64,000 bases of DNA from Bacteroidales bacterium (GTDB taxonomy: Bacteria > Bacteroidota > Bacteroidia > Bacteroidales > Muribaculaceae): the NCBI GenBank assembly GCA_019416425.1, contig DXXK01000095.1:1-64000 (forward strand). Reading direction: 5' to 3'. The position numbers were made by a program, and so were the translations under genes. Shown one piece after another: positions 25,567 through 33,777 of this stretch; position 1 is the first letter of the stretch; every line of letters starts with the position of its first letter. The notes under the pieces are model-generated. The model saw only the letters and a list, made by a program, of their open reading frames with translations, was not told where the DNA came from and did not search any database.

Positions 25567-26186
25567 ACTGGAAGAAAACATTCATCCCTCTGATCAATCC
25601 GTTGTCCAAGGACAACCCGGTCATTGTCCAGATTCTTGGCATCTGCTCGGCTCTGGCCGTCACGGCCAAGATGGAGCCGGCCGTGGTGATGGCCATATCC
25701 GTCACCGCCGTGCTGGCTTTCGCGAACGTCATCATATCGCTGATGCGCAACACCATCCCGCAGTCCATCCGCATCATCGTCCAGCTGGTGGTCGTAGCCG
25801 CCCTGGTGGTCATCGTGGACCAGGTTCTCAAGGCCTGGAACTATGAGGTCTCCAAGGCCTTGTCGGTATTTATCGGCCTGATCATCACCAACTGTATCAT
25901 CATGGGCCGTCTGGAGGCCTTCGCCCTGACCAACCGACCTTGGCCAGCATTCCTGGACGGAATCGGCAACGGTCTGGGCTACGGTGTCATTCTGATCATC
26001 GTCAGCTTCTTCCGCGAGCTGTTCGGAAGCGGCACACTGTTCGGTTTCCAGATTTTCCCGCAGGCATGGTACGAGGCCGGATACATGAACAACGGTCTGA
26101 TGATCCTGCCTCCCATGGCTCTGATCGTCGTGGCATGCATCATCTGGGGCCACCGTTCATACAACAAGGACCTTCAGGAGAAATAA
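25563..26186 (+). CDS. nqrD: Na+-translocating NADH:quinone reductase subunit D
   Basis: A 207-residue integral subunit with six membrane segments, homologous to NqrE and RnfA/E. The family motif GLIITNCIIMGRLEAFA carries the Cys that, with one from NqrE, holds a membrane iron centre. It starts inside the nqrC stop codon (ATGA). Confidence 0.95.
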   Translation: MNWKKTFIPLINPLSKDNPVIVQILGICSALAVTAKMEPAVVMAISVTAVLAFANVIISLMRNTIPQSIRIIVQLVVVAALVVIVDQVLKAWNYEVSKALSVFIGLIITNCIIMGRLEAFALTNRPWPAFLDGIGNGLGYGVILIIVSFFRELFGSGTLFGFQIFPQAWYEAGYMNNGLMILPPMALIVVACIIWGHRSYNKDLQEK

Positions 26187-26205
26187 TTAAGAGCAAGTCA
26201 AGATT

Positions 26206-26820
26206 ATGGAAAATTTAAATCTGTTCATACGGTCGATCTTCATCGACAACATGATATTCGCCTACTTTCTTGGAATGTGCTCGTTCCTGGCCGTATCCAA
26301 GAATGTCAAGACGGCGTTCGGCCTGGGCATCGCGGTGACTTTCGTGCTGATTGTCGCGCTCCCGGTGTCCTGGTTCATCAACCAATACCTTCTTGTTCCC
26401 GGAGCCTTGAGCTGGCTGGGTCAGGAATACGCCGATACCGACATCTCGTTCCTGGGACTGATCATGTTCATCGCAGTCATCGCGGCATTGGTCCAGATTC
26501 TGGAGATGGTCATCGAGAAATACGCTCCGGCGCTTTACAACTCGCTGGGAATCTTCCTGCCGCTGATCGCTGTGAACTGCGCCATTCTGGGTGCCGTGCT
26601 GTTCATGCAGCAGCGTGACTTCAGCAACGCCTGGACAGCTACGGTCTACGGCGCGGGCTCAGGTATCGGATGGCTGCTGGCCATCACCTGTCTGGCCGCC
26701 ATCCGCGAGCGTCTGGACCAGTCCAAAGTCCCCGCTCCCCTGCGCGGCGTCGGAATCACTTTCATCATCACCGGCCTTATGGGTATCGCTTTCATGAGCT
26801 TCCTGGGCATTAAACTCTGA
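26206..26820 (+). CDS. nqrE: Na+-translocating NADH:quinone reductase subunit E
   Basis: A 204-residue six-segment membrane subunit, paralogous to NqrD with inverted topology. It has AYFLGMCSFLAVSKNVKTA near the start and LIAVNCAILGAVLF further on, with the conserved Cys residues of the membrane iron site. Spacing to nqrD is 19 nt. Confidence 0.95.
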   Translation: MENLNLFIRSIFIDNMIFAYFLGMCSFLAVSKNVKTAFGLGIAVTFVLIVALPVSWFINQYLLVPGALSWLGQEYADTDISFLGLIMFIAVIAALVQILEMVIEKYAPALYNSLGIFLPLIAVNCAILGAVLFMQQRDFSNAWTATVYGAGSGIGWLLAITCLAAIRERLDQSKVPAPLRGVGITFIITGLMGIAFMSFLGIKL

Positions 26821-26831
26821 CATCCACTACA

Positions 26832-28121
26832 ATGTATATCTGTGATATAATCTGGAACAATGTGATGGCCGCCGCGCTCATCTTCCTGGTGATTGTGCTG
26901 GCGCTGACCGTCATCCTGCTGGTGTGCAAGCACTGGCTTGTGAATTCGGGCGAAGTTGCGATCGATGTCAACGACGGCTCGAAGGTGCTTCATGTCCCGG
27001 CCGGCAAGAGCCTGCTGGCCACTCTGGGCGAACAGGGAATCCATCTGTCGTCGGCCTGCGGCGGCAAGGGAAGCTGCGGTCAGTGCAAGGTGCAGGTCAT
27101 CAGCGGCGGTGGAGACATCCTCCCCACCGAAGCCGTGCATTTCAGCCGCAAGGAGGTCAAGGACCACTGGCGTCTCGGATGCCAGGTCAAGGTCAAGAAC
27201 GACATGGCCATCAAGGTCAGCGAGTCCGCGCTCGACGTCAAGGAATGGGAATGCGAGGTGATTTCCAACAAGAACGTGGCTACATTCATCAAGGAGTTCA
27301 TCGTGAAGCTCCCCGAGGGCGAGCACATGAACTTCATCCCGGGCAGCTACGCCCAGATCCGCATCCCCAGGTACGAGATGACCTACGACGGCGATATCGA
27401 CAAGTCGCTGATCGGCGACGAATACCTGCCGGCATGGCAGAAGTTCGGTCTGTTCGGCCTTAAGGCCAAGAACGACGAGGAGACCGTCCGCGCCTACTCC
27501 ATGGCCAACTACCCCGAGGAGGGCGACCGCATCATGCTGACCGTCCGCATCGCCACTCCTCCATTTAAACCCAAGCCTCAGGTCGGGTTCCAGGATGTGC
27601 CTTGCGGTATCGCGTCGAGTTACATCTTCTCGCTCAAGCCGGGTGACAAGGTGATGATGTCCGGTCCTTACGGAGATTTCCATCCCATCGTCAACTCAAA
27701 GGCCGAGATGATCTGGGTGGGCGGCGGCGCCGGCATGGCACCCCTACGCGCGCAGATCATGTGGATGACCAGGACACTCCACACCACCGACCGCAAGATG
27801 AGCTACTTCTACGGTGCCCGCGCGCTGAACGAGGTGTTTTACCTGCAGGACTTCCTGCAGCTGGAGAAAGACTTCCCCAACTTCAAGTTCCATCTGGCGC
27901 TGGACCGTCCCGATCCCGCCGCCGATGCAGCAGGCGTGGCATACACTCCAGGATTCGTGCATGACGTCATGTTCAAGACATATCTCAAGGACCATCCCGC
28001 ACCCGAGGACATCGAGTACTATATGTGCGGCCCCGGCCCGATGAGCAATGCCGTGAACAACATGCTCTACAATCTTGGCGTGGAGCCCGGCTCCATCCAC
28101 TACGACAACTTCGGAGGATAA
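26832..28121 (+). CDS. nqrF: Na+-translocating NADH:quinone reductase subunit F
   Basis: NqrF is the NADH-oxidising entry point. It has one N-terminal membrane helix (about 12-32), a ferredoxin-type [2Fe-2S] domain with Cys76, Cys82, Cys85 and Cys117 (SSACGGKGSCGQC ... LGC), an FAD domain (RAYSMANYPEE) and an NAD domain (WVGGGAGMAPLRAQI). The 429-residue length fits the family. It closes the nqr operon, and glyA follows after 35 nt without a visible terminator. Confidence 0.96.
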   Translation: MYICDIIWNNVMAAALIFLVIVLALTVILLVCKHWLVNSGEVAIDVNDGSKVLHVPAGKSLLATLGEQGIHLSSACGGKGSCGQCKVQVISGGGDILPTEAVHFSRKEVKDHWRLGCQVKVKNDMAIKVSESALDVKEWECEVISNKNVATFIKEFIVKLPEGEHMNFIPGSYAQIRIPRYEMTYDGDIDKSLIGDEYLPAWQKFGLFGLKAKNDEETVRAYSMANYPEEGDRIMLTVRIATPPFKPKPQVGFQDVPCGIASSYIFSLKPGDKVMMSGPYGDFHPIVNSKAEMIWVGGGAGMAPLRAQIMWMTRTLHTTDRKMSYFYGARALNEVFYLQDFLQLEKDFPNFKFHLALDRPDPAADAAGVAYTPGFVHDVMFKTYLKDHPAPEDIEYYMCGPGPMSNAVNNMLYNLGVEPGSIHYDNFGG

Positions 28122-28156
28122 TCTAATACCATACACACCCTCAAAAGCAAATCAAT

Positions 28157-29437
28157 ATGCAGAGAGACAATCTAATATTCGACATCATCGACCGCGAGCA
28201 TCTGCGCCAGCGTCGAGGCATCGAGCTGATCGCCAGCGAGAACTTCGTCAGCGATGAGGTGATGCGTGCCATGGGTTCATGCCTGACCAACAAGTATGCC
28301 GAGGGCTATCCCGGCAAGCGCTACTATGGCGGTTGCCAGGTGGTGGACGAGGCCGAGAATCTGGCCATCGAACGTGCCAAGAAACTGTTCGGCGCCGAAT
28401 GGGCCAATGTTCAGCCTCACAGCGGCGCCCAGGCCAACATGGCTGTCTTCATGGCTTGCCTGCAGCCCGGCGACACGTTCATGGGCATGGACCTGAGCCA
28501 CGGCGGTCACCTGAGCCACGGCAGCCCCGTCAACTTCTCCGGTCTGATGTTCCGTCCCATCAGCTACACTGTGGACAAGGAGACCGGCCGTGTCAACTAC
28601 GAGGAAATGGAGGAGAAAGCCCGCGCCGAGCGTCCCAAGCTGATCATAGCCGGCGCCAGCGCCTACAGCCGCGAATGGGATTACGCCCGCATCCGTAAGC
28701 TTGCCGATGAGATCGGCGCCATCTTCATGGTGGACATGGCCCATCCCGCAGGTCTGATTGCCGCCGGACTGCTGGACAACCCCGTGAAATACGCGCACAT
28801 CGTCACCACCACAACACATAAGACCCTGCGCGGTCCCCGTGGCGGCCTGATCCTGATGGGCAAGGACTTCGACAACCCCTGGGGCAAGAGGACTCCCAAG
28901 GGCGAGATCAAGAAGATGTCGGCACTCCTTGATTCCGCCGTATTCCCCGGAGTACAGGGTGGCCCGCTGGAGCACATCATCGCCGCCAAGGCCGTGGCTT
29001 TCGGCGAGGCTCTGCAGCCTGAATGGAAGGAATATGCCCTCCAGGTCCAGAAGAACGCCAAGGCTCTGGCGGAGGCCCTGATCAGTCGCGGTTACAAGCT
29101 GATCAGCGACGGCACGGACAACCACTGCATGCTGGTGGACCTGCGCACCAAGTTCCCCGATATGAGCGGCAAGAAGGCCGAGCGCGTCCTGGTAGAGGCC
29201 GACATCACCGCCAACAAGAACATGGTGCCCTACGACACCCGTAGTCCGTTCCTGACCTCCGGTCTTCGCTTCGGTACAGCCGCCATCACGACCCGTGGCG
29301 CCAAGGAGGACATGATGGAGGTGATCGCTGACTTCATCGACCGCGTGCTCACCGATCCCGACAACGAGGAGAACATCGCCAAGGTTCGTCAGGAAGTCAA
29401 CGAGCTCATGAACGATTATCCCATGTTCGCATGGTGA
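28157..29437 (+). CDS. glyA: Serine hydroxymethyltransferase
   Basis: GlyA interconverts serine and glycine with tetrahydrofolate and supplies one-carbon units. The 426-residue protein has the N-terminal ELIASENFVS motif, the YAEGYPGKRYYGG loop and the pyridoxal-phosphate Lys222 in TTTTHKTLRGPRGG. It lies 35 nt behind nqrF in the same direction with no promoter or terminator visible between, so co-transcription is likely. Confidence 0.97.
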   Translation: MQRDNLIFDIIDREHLRQRRGIELIASENFVSDEVMRAMGSCLTNKYAEGYPGKRYYGGCQVVDEAENLAIERAKKLFGAEWANVQPHSGAQANMAVFMACLQPGDTFMGMDLSHGGHLSHGSPVNFSGLMFRPISYTVDKETGRVNYEEMEEKARAERPKLIIAGASAYSREWDYARIRKLADEIGAIFMVDMAHPAGLIAAGLLDNPVKYAHIVTTTTHKTLRGPRGGLILMGKDFDNPWGKRTPKGEIKKMSALLDSAVFPGVQGGPLEHIIAAKAVAFGEALQPEWKEYALQVQKNAKALAEALISRGYKLISDGTDNHCMLVDLRTKFPDMSGKKAERVLVEADITANKNMVPYDTRSPFLTSGLRFGTAAITTRGAKEDMMEVIADFIDRVLTDPDNEENIAKVRQEVNELMNDYPMFAW

Positions 29438-29488
29438 CATTCCGCCGCGCATCCGTGCAACGGCGACCCATGAACTTATTCATAAACA

Positions 29489-29521
29489 TTTCCGGAGAGT
29501 GCCTTGCGGTCTCTCCGGAAA
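29489..29521 (+). terminator. Strong hairpin after glyA without a clear T tract
   Basis: TTTCCGGAGAG and CTCTCCGGAAA form a perfect 11-bp stem around an 11-nt loop, about 50 nt after the glyA stop. The bases that follow (ACCAACAAAC) are not T-rich. It may be a 3'-end stabiliser, an attenuator for bioD or a Rho-assisted end. Confidence 0.45.
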
Positions 29522-29544
29522 CCAACAAACATTATAACTTACAC

Positions 29545-30195
29545 ATGTCTACACCGAATTTGAAATCATGCCCCCGTAAACTGTTCATCAGCGGTATCGA
29601 TACCGATGCCGGCAAAAGCTACGCCACCGGCTGGCTTGCCTCCGAGATGATGCGACAGGGAATGTCGGTCATTACCCAGAAATTCGTGCAGACCGGCAAT
29701 CAGGAATTCTCCGAGGATATCGACGTACACCGCCGTCTCATGGGCATCTGCATGCAGCCGGTGGACCTGGCCCATCTGACAGCCCCTGTAATCTTCTCCT
29801 ATCCCGCATCACCCGATCTTGCGGCCCGCATCGATGGCCGGAATCTTGACCTTGACATCATCACGGACGCTACCCACCGGCTACTGACCCAGTACGACCA
29901 TGTGCTGATTGAAGGCGCAGGAGGACTTATGGTTCCCCTCAAGGGTGAATACCTCACGATTGATTATGTCCGCGACCATCACCTCCCGCTGGTGCTGGTG
30001 ACTAACGCCAAGCTCGGATCAATCAATCATACTCTGCTGGCGCTCAACGCAATCCGCGCCTATGGCATCGATCTTTTCGCCGTGATTTTCAACCATCATT
30101 TCGACAATGACAAAACCATAGCCGAGGATACACATGACTATGTCCGGAATCGGCTTGCAAATCATTTCCCCGATACTTTGTTTATAGATATGTGA
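29545..30195 (+). CDS. bioD: Dethiobiotin synthetase
   Basis: BioD closes the ureido ring of dethiobiotin from DAPA, CO2 and ATP. The 216-residue protein has the P-loop SGIDTDAGKSYATG (a variant of GTDTxVGKT), the IEGAGGLMVPL motif and the expected length. I place the start at the ATG at 29545 because the upstream in-frame extension looks non-family and crosses the glyA-end hairpin. The other biotin genes present (bioA, bioF, bioG/bioC) are 6 kb away. Confidence 0.9.
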   Translation: MSTPNLKSCPRKLFISGIDTDAGKSYATGWLASEMMRQGMSVITQKFVQTGNQEFSEDIDVHRRLMGICMQPVDLAHLTAPVIFSYPASPDLAARIDGRNLDLDIITDATHRLLTQYDHVLIEGAGGLMVPLKGEYLTIDYVRDHHLPLVLVTNAKLGSINHTLLALNAIRAYGIDLFAVIFNHHFDNDKTIAEDTHDYVRNRLANHFPDTLFIDM

Positions 30196-30271
30196 CATTA
30201 CACCGACATCTGATGAATTGAAATTATAAGGCTGTTTCACATCAGCCCTGAATCATTGACAGTATTAGAAA

Positions 30272-30982
30272 ATGGAAAATCCTAACATACCTGAACCTAA
30301 TGAGGTCCGTAAAATAAGTATAACGAAACAGGAACTGGCCGCGCTTCCTGCCGCAAAATTCCCCGGCGAGGTGGTGCTGGTCGACAAGCCTGCACAGATA
30401 CCCCAGGTAGCCGAGGCCCTGTACGCCGAGACGATCATCGGATTCGACACCGAGACAAAACCAAGTTTCCGTCGCGGACAGACCAACCATGTGTCTTTGC
30501 TGCAGCTCTCCACCCACACTACGTGTTATCTGATACGTCTGAACCATCTGGGACTCCCGGAACCGATCAGGGATGTACTTGAGAATCCCGATATTATAAA
30601 AGTAGGAGTATCGGTTCACGATGACTTCCACAACCTCCATAAAATCAGCGACCTGAATCCGAAGGGTTTCGTCGAGTTGCAAAGCTATGTCAAGGACTTC
30701 GAGATTCTGGACAACAGTCTTAGCCGCATCTACGGCATCCTGTTCGGTAAGCGCATCAGCAAGGGCCAGCGTCTCACCAATTGGGAGGCTGCTGAACTTA
30801 CCGTGCACCAGCAGGAATATGCCGCGCTCGATGCCTACTCATGCATCGAAATCTACGAATACCTTCAGAAGGGAGTGTTCAATCCTGCTGCATCACCCTA
30901 TTATCGTGTCATCGAGGAACAGCATCCGGCACAACAGGAATCAAAAGCTCCTGACCCTCTCCCATCCCCGGACCAACAATAA
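30272..30982 (+). CDS. 3'-5' exonuclease of the DEDD (RNase D-like) family
   Basis: A 236-residue single-domain nuclease with the three exonuclease motifs: FDTET (Exo I), VSVHDD (Exo II) and YAALDAY (Exo III, DEDDy type). There is no HRDC domain, unlike RNase D of E. coli. Substrate (RNA or single-stranded DNA) is unclear. It begins 76 nt after bioD and is followed by a small membrane gene. Nothing ties it to biotin. Confidence 0.85.
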   Translation: MENPNIPEPNEVRKISITKQELAALPAAKFPGEVVLVDKPAQIPQVAEALYAETIIGFDTETKPSFRRGQTNHVSLLQLSTHTTCYLIRLNHLGLPEPIRDVLENPDIIKVGVSVHDDFHNLHKISDLNPKGFVELQSYVKDFEILDNSLSRIYGILFGKRISKGQRLTNWEAAELTVHQQEYAALDAYSCIEIYEYLQKGVFNPAASPYYRVIEEQHPAQQESKAPDPLPSPDQQ

Positions 30983-31009
30983 TATCAATTCCTCATTATT
31001 ACTTGAATC

Positions 31010-31231
31010 ATGTCTCGTATCGATAAGCCTATCTGGAAACGCATCCCTCGCTCTACATGGCTGCCGACATTGCTGCTGCTCTACCTCACGGCCATGACAT
31101 GCTGGTTCGCTCCGGCTCTGATCCGTGGCGGAGAGATTATTCGGCTCGTGGTGGTGGTGGTGGCCGAACTCGCAATCATAGGCCTGCTGTATCTATTCCT
31201 GAAAAAACGAGAACAGCAGAACCGGAACTGA
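31010..31231 (+). CDS. Small two-segment membrane protein
   Basis: 73 residues with two membrane segments (about 19-37 and 44-66) framed by basic ends (IWKRIPRS and KKREQQNRN). It sits 27 nt after the exonuclease gene in the same direction. No family function is recognisable. Confidence 0.65.
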   Translation: MSRIDKPIWKRIPRSTWLPTLLLLYLTAMTCWFAPALIRGGEIIRLVVVVVAELAIIGLLYLFLKKREQQNRN

Positions 31232-31249
31232 TTCTGCTGTGATTCATAA

Positions 31250-32008
31250 TTATGGCTTGTGACGCACCGTTACCTCTCTCCAGCGGTGAATGGTCAGTTC
31301 TGCTCCATTCCACTCGGCATAGCTGTAACTGGTGATCCAGTCTCCTAAGACTATCATCCGCGCCGTATCGGACAACCGGTCATCGCAGACCACATGCAGA
31401 TGCCCGTATATGAAGTAATTGATGTCGGGATGTTGCTTCAGGTAGTCAAGGCTGAATTCACGAAAATTCTGTATCATCCGTTCAGGATTGTATCCTGAAC
31501 CGCCTGTCTTGCGGCTATGTCGCGACCAATTATAGGCAAACGGGACCGTCCACCGTGGATGTATGCCTGAGAATAGCTTCTGTGCAAGGCGGTTCCGGAA
31601 CATTGACCGTATCAGCCTGAACGAAGGTTTCAGTTTACCTACCCCGTCGCCATGTGTCAGGTAGAATTTCCTGTCGTCGATAGTTTCGGTCTGCGATCCA
31701 TCCACCACTTCTATTCCTAATTCTGTTGGCAGATAGTCAAATATCCAGATATCATGGTTACCGATAAACCATACAACCCGAACACCGGCATCGGTCAGTT
31801 CAGCAAGCTTACCGAAAAAACGAACGAAACCGCGCGGAACAACCGTGCGGTATTCGAACCAGTAGTCCAGTATGTCTCCCAACAGATAGACCGCGTCCGC
31901 CTTGTCCTTGATGGAATCCAGAAAGCGTACAACGCGCATCTCCGACTCGCGGGAGTCGGGGAAATAAGGAGCTCCGAGATGCAGGTCACTGAGAAAGTAC
32001 GCCCTCAT
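31250..32008 (-). CDS. UDP-2,3-diacylglucosamine diphosphatase, LpxH-like
   Basis: A 252-residue calcineurin-like metallophosphoesterase with the metal motifs DLHLG (8-12), GDILDYW, GNHDIW and THGDGVG. This set and the spacing match LpxH/LpxI-type UDP-2,3-diacylglucosamine hydrolases, which make lipid X in lipid A synthesis. Bacteroidota use such an enzyme, but other members of the family cleave other substrates. It is the last gene of a four-gene minus run, 10 nt after the Fe-S gene. Confidence 0.85.
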   Translation of the reverse strand: MRAYFLSDLHLGAPYFPDSRESEMRVVRFLDSIKDKADAVYLLGDILDYWFEYRTVVPRGFVRFFGKLAELTDAGVRVVWFIGNHDIWIFDYLPTELGIEVVDGSQTETIDDRKFYLTHGDGVGKLKPSFRLIRSMFRNRLAQKLFSGIHPRWTVPFAYNWSRHSRKTGGSGYNPERMIQNFREFSLDYLKQHPDINYFIYGHLHVVCDDRLSDTARMIVLGDWITSYSYAEWNGAELTIHRWREVTVRHKP

Positions 32009-32018
32009 CCACTATCGT

Positions 32019-32363
32019 TTATAGGAATCCGAGTTCAAGTTTAGCCTCTTCCGACATCATGTCCTGATTCCAGACCGGCTCGAACACCAGCCGAAGGTCT
32101 ACCTTTTCAGGGCCCTCGATGCTGACCAGCTTCTGACGCACATCCTCCAGCAGGAAGTCCGCGGCCGGACACGACGGTGCAGTCAGCGTCATGTCCACAT
32201 GCAGGGTCTTCTGCTTCACATCGTACTCGACTCTGTAAATCAGTCCCAGATCATACACGTTCACCGGAATCTCGGGATCGTAAACGGTCTTGAGCAGTTC
32301 TACGGCTTTACTCTCGACGCGAAGCGCCTCGTCCGCCTCGCTCTGTGTCAATTCCTCACTCAT
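32019..32363 (-). CDS. MIP18/DUF59-family iron-sulfur assembly protein
   Basis: A 114-residue DUF59 protein. The conserved core is TVYDPEIPVNVYDLGLIY and later MTLTAPSCPAADFLLEDV, including the single Cys that SufT-like and MIP18 proteins use. Such proteins help load Fe-S clusters into target enzymes. Its neighbours (lipid A enzyme, two barrels) give no clear link. No suf genes are in the window. Confidence 0.88.
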   Translation of the reverse strand: MSEELTQSEADEALRVESKAVELLKTVYDPEIPVNVYDLGLIYRVEYDVKQKTLHVDMTLTAPSCPAADFLLEDVRQKLVSIEGPEKVDLRLVFEPVWNQDMMSEEAKLELGFL

Positions 32364-32375
32364 GCCGCTATTGAT

Positions 32376-32987
32376 TTAGAATAATACCGCGAGATTTACG
32401 AACCATCCGCTGGCGTGCGCGCTGAAGTTGTCCAGCTGCACCGTGCGAAAGTCATAGCACAAGCCCCACATGTAGCCGGCTGTTACCTGGTAACGCTTGA
32501 AGACCTCCACACCCAGACCCGTCTGGAGTCCTACGGACGCTCCGGGATCCTCGATGGCGTCGTTCTTGGTGTGGGCCAGGTTGAAATTGAATGTCGGACC
32601 CACGAACACTATCGGCGCAAGGTAATTCTCGAATCCCTGCATGCGTGTCCATTTGAAACGCAGGTTCACGGGCACGGACAGCGTATGGAAATACAGGTTT
32701 TGCACGCCCAGTCCCTGCGATGCCCAGACCTTCTGGTCGTTCCAGTGGACTCTGGCGCCACGCATGTCGTACTTTACCGCCATGTCGATGCCGAATCCGA
32801 TACCCGGTATCATCAGCTCCCCCATCACACCGACATTGAAGCCGGCAAGCTGATCGGTCTGTACCAGATGCTGTTTCCAGTAGAACTTGTTGATGTTGAC
32901 ACCGGCGGTCGGGCCCCAGCGGAATTCCGCCGAAGCACCGAACGCGATGGTGCAAAGCAATAGAATCGCTAAGATTTTCTTCATCAT
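32376..32987 (-). CDS. PorT-type outer-membrane beta-barrel protein, copy 1
   Basis: A 203-residue exported protein: signal peptide ending near AFGASA-EFR, then alternating strands with aromatic girdle residues and a C-terminal Phe (NLAVLF). The start EFRWGPTAGVNINKF is typical of PorT/OmpX-like small barrels of the phylum. The function is unknown. A similar gene follows upstream in tandem. Confidence 0.85.
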   Translation of the reverse strand: MMKKILAILLLCTIAFGASAEFRWGPTAGVNINKFYWKQHLVQTDQLAGFNVGVMGELMIPGIGFGIDMAVKYDMRGARVHWNDQKVWASQGLGVQNLYFHTLSVPVNLRFKWTRMQGFENYLAPIVFVGPTFNFNLAHTKNDAIEDPGASVGLQTGLGVEVFKRYQVTAGYMWGLCYDFRTVQLDNFSAHASGWFVNLAVLF

Positions 32988-33020
32988 TCAGCAGGTTTGA
33001 ATGAACACTAATGAAATGAT

Positions 33021-33659
33021 TTAGAACAGGTAAGCAACCGAAATAGTCCAATAGTTGTTCTTGGCCTTGATCTTGCCGGTGTTTACAGTGCCGCCCGTTA
33101 TGGGGATCTTAACACCGTCCATGATGTTGTTAATACCGAAACCATAACCGGCGCTGACCTGCAGATGGTTGATGAACTCCAGACCCAGTCCTAAGTTCCA
33201 GGCCCACTGCGTTGTCTTGGTGTCGAACAGTGCGTCATCCTTGCTCTTGTCCAGCTTGAAGGCAACGCTCGGACCCGTGAACACGTAGGGACGCAGTATA
33301 TTGGCTATACCCGGTATACCGATCTTGTACTTGAGATTCAGGGGAATCTCCAGGAAATGCTTTCCGGTCTTTGTGCTACCCTCGACCGACGCACCCGCTG
33401 CCTCGGCCTTCACTTTGGAATCCATATAGCTGTACATCAGCGACAGGTCGAAACCCAGGTTGATGACGGGGATCATGTACTCAGCTTGTACGCCTCCGGT
33501 GAATCCGCAGCGGTTTTCACCGTCGAATACATTCTTGTTAATACTCATCTTGTTGACGTTGAGTCCGATACGCGGTCCGAACTTAAACTCGGCGTTAGCC
33601 TGTCCTGCATAACCGAATCCCATGACGGCAACCAACAGGATTATCAGTGTCTTTTTCAT
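33021..33659 (-). CDS. PorT-type outer-membrane beta-barrel protein, copy 2
   Basis: 212 residues, with a signal peptide (cleavage near ANA-EFK) and the same EFKFGPRIGLNVNKM start and terminal Phe (SVAYLF) as the downstream copy. The two are diverged tandem paralogues, 33 nt apart. A -7 box (TAACTTTG on the minus strand, 33745-33752) lies 86 nt upstream and would serve the whole minus run to lpxH. It is adjacent to the divergent priA start. Confidence 0.85.
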   Translation of the reverse strand: MKKTLIILLVAVMGFGYAGQANAEFKFGPRIGLNVNKMSINKNVFDGENRCGFTGGVQAEYMIPVINLGFDLSLMYSYMDSKVKAEAAGASVEGSTKTGKHFLEIPLNLKYKIGIPGIANILRPYVFTGPSVAFKLDKSKDDALFDTKTTQWAWNLGLGLEFINHLQVSAGYGFGINNIMDGVKIPITGGTVNTGKIKAKNNYWTISVAYLF

Positions 33660-33765
33660 CTTGTTTCTATTTCTGGAGCGGTGCCGGTCTCGGTTGTTTC
33701 ACCGATTTGACTCGCGACTCCGGTTAATATTACGTTTAACTCTGCAAAGTTAACAAAATTTTTCG

Positions 33766-33773
33766 TATTTTTG
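33766..33773 (+). promoter_or_regulatory. -7 element directly before priA
   Basis: TATTTTTG fits the -7 consensus and ends 4 nt before the priA ATG (33778), which puts the predicted transcription start at or within the ATG. The -33 region (TCTG, 33741-33744) is only a partial match. Confidence 0.6.
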
Positions 33774-33777
33774 CAGT

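Noticed and set aside
26646..27683. 345-codon minus-strand ORF opposite nqrE/nqrF
   Set aside because: It overlaps two genes with unmistakable motifs and has no family pattern itself.
28277..29452. 391-codon minus-strand ORF opposite glyA
   Set aside because: Antisense shadow of a strongly conserved gene; no recognisable domain.
29431..29544. 38-codon N-terminal extension of bioD
   Set aside because: The extension overlaps the end of glyA and the hairpin after it and adds residues unlike BioD. The ATG at 29545 fits the family.
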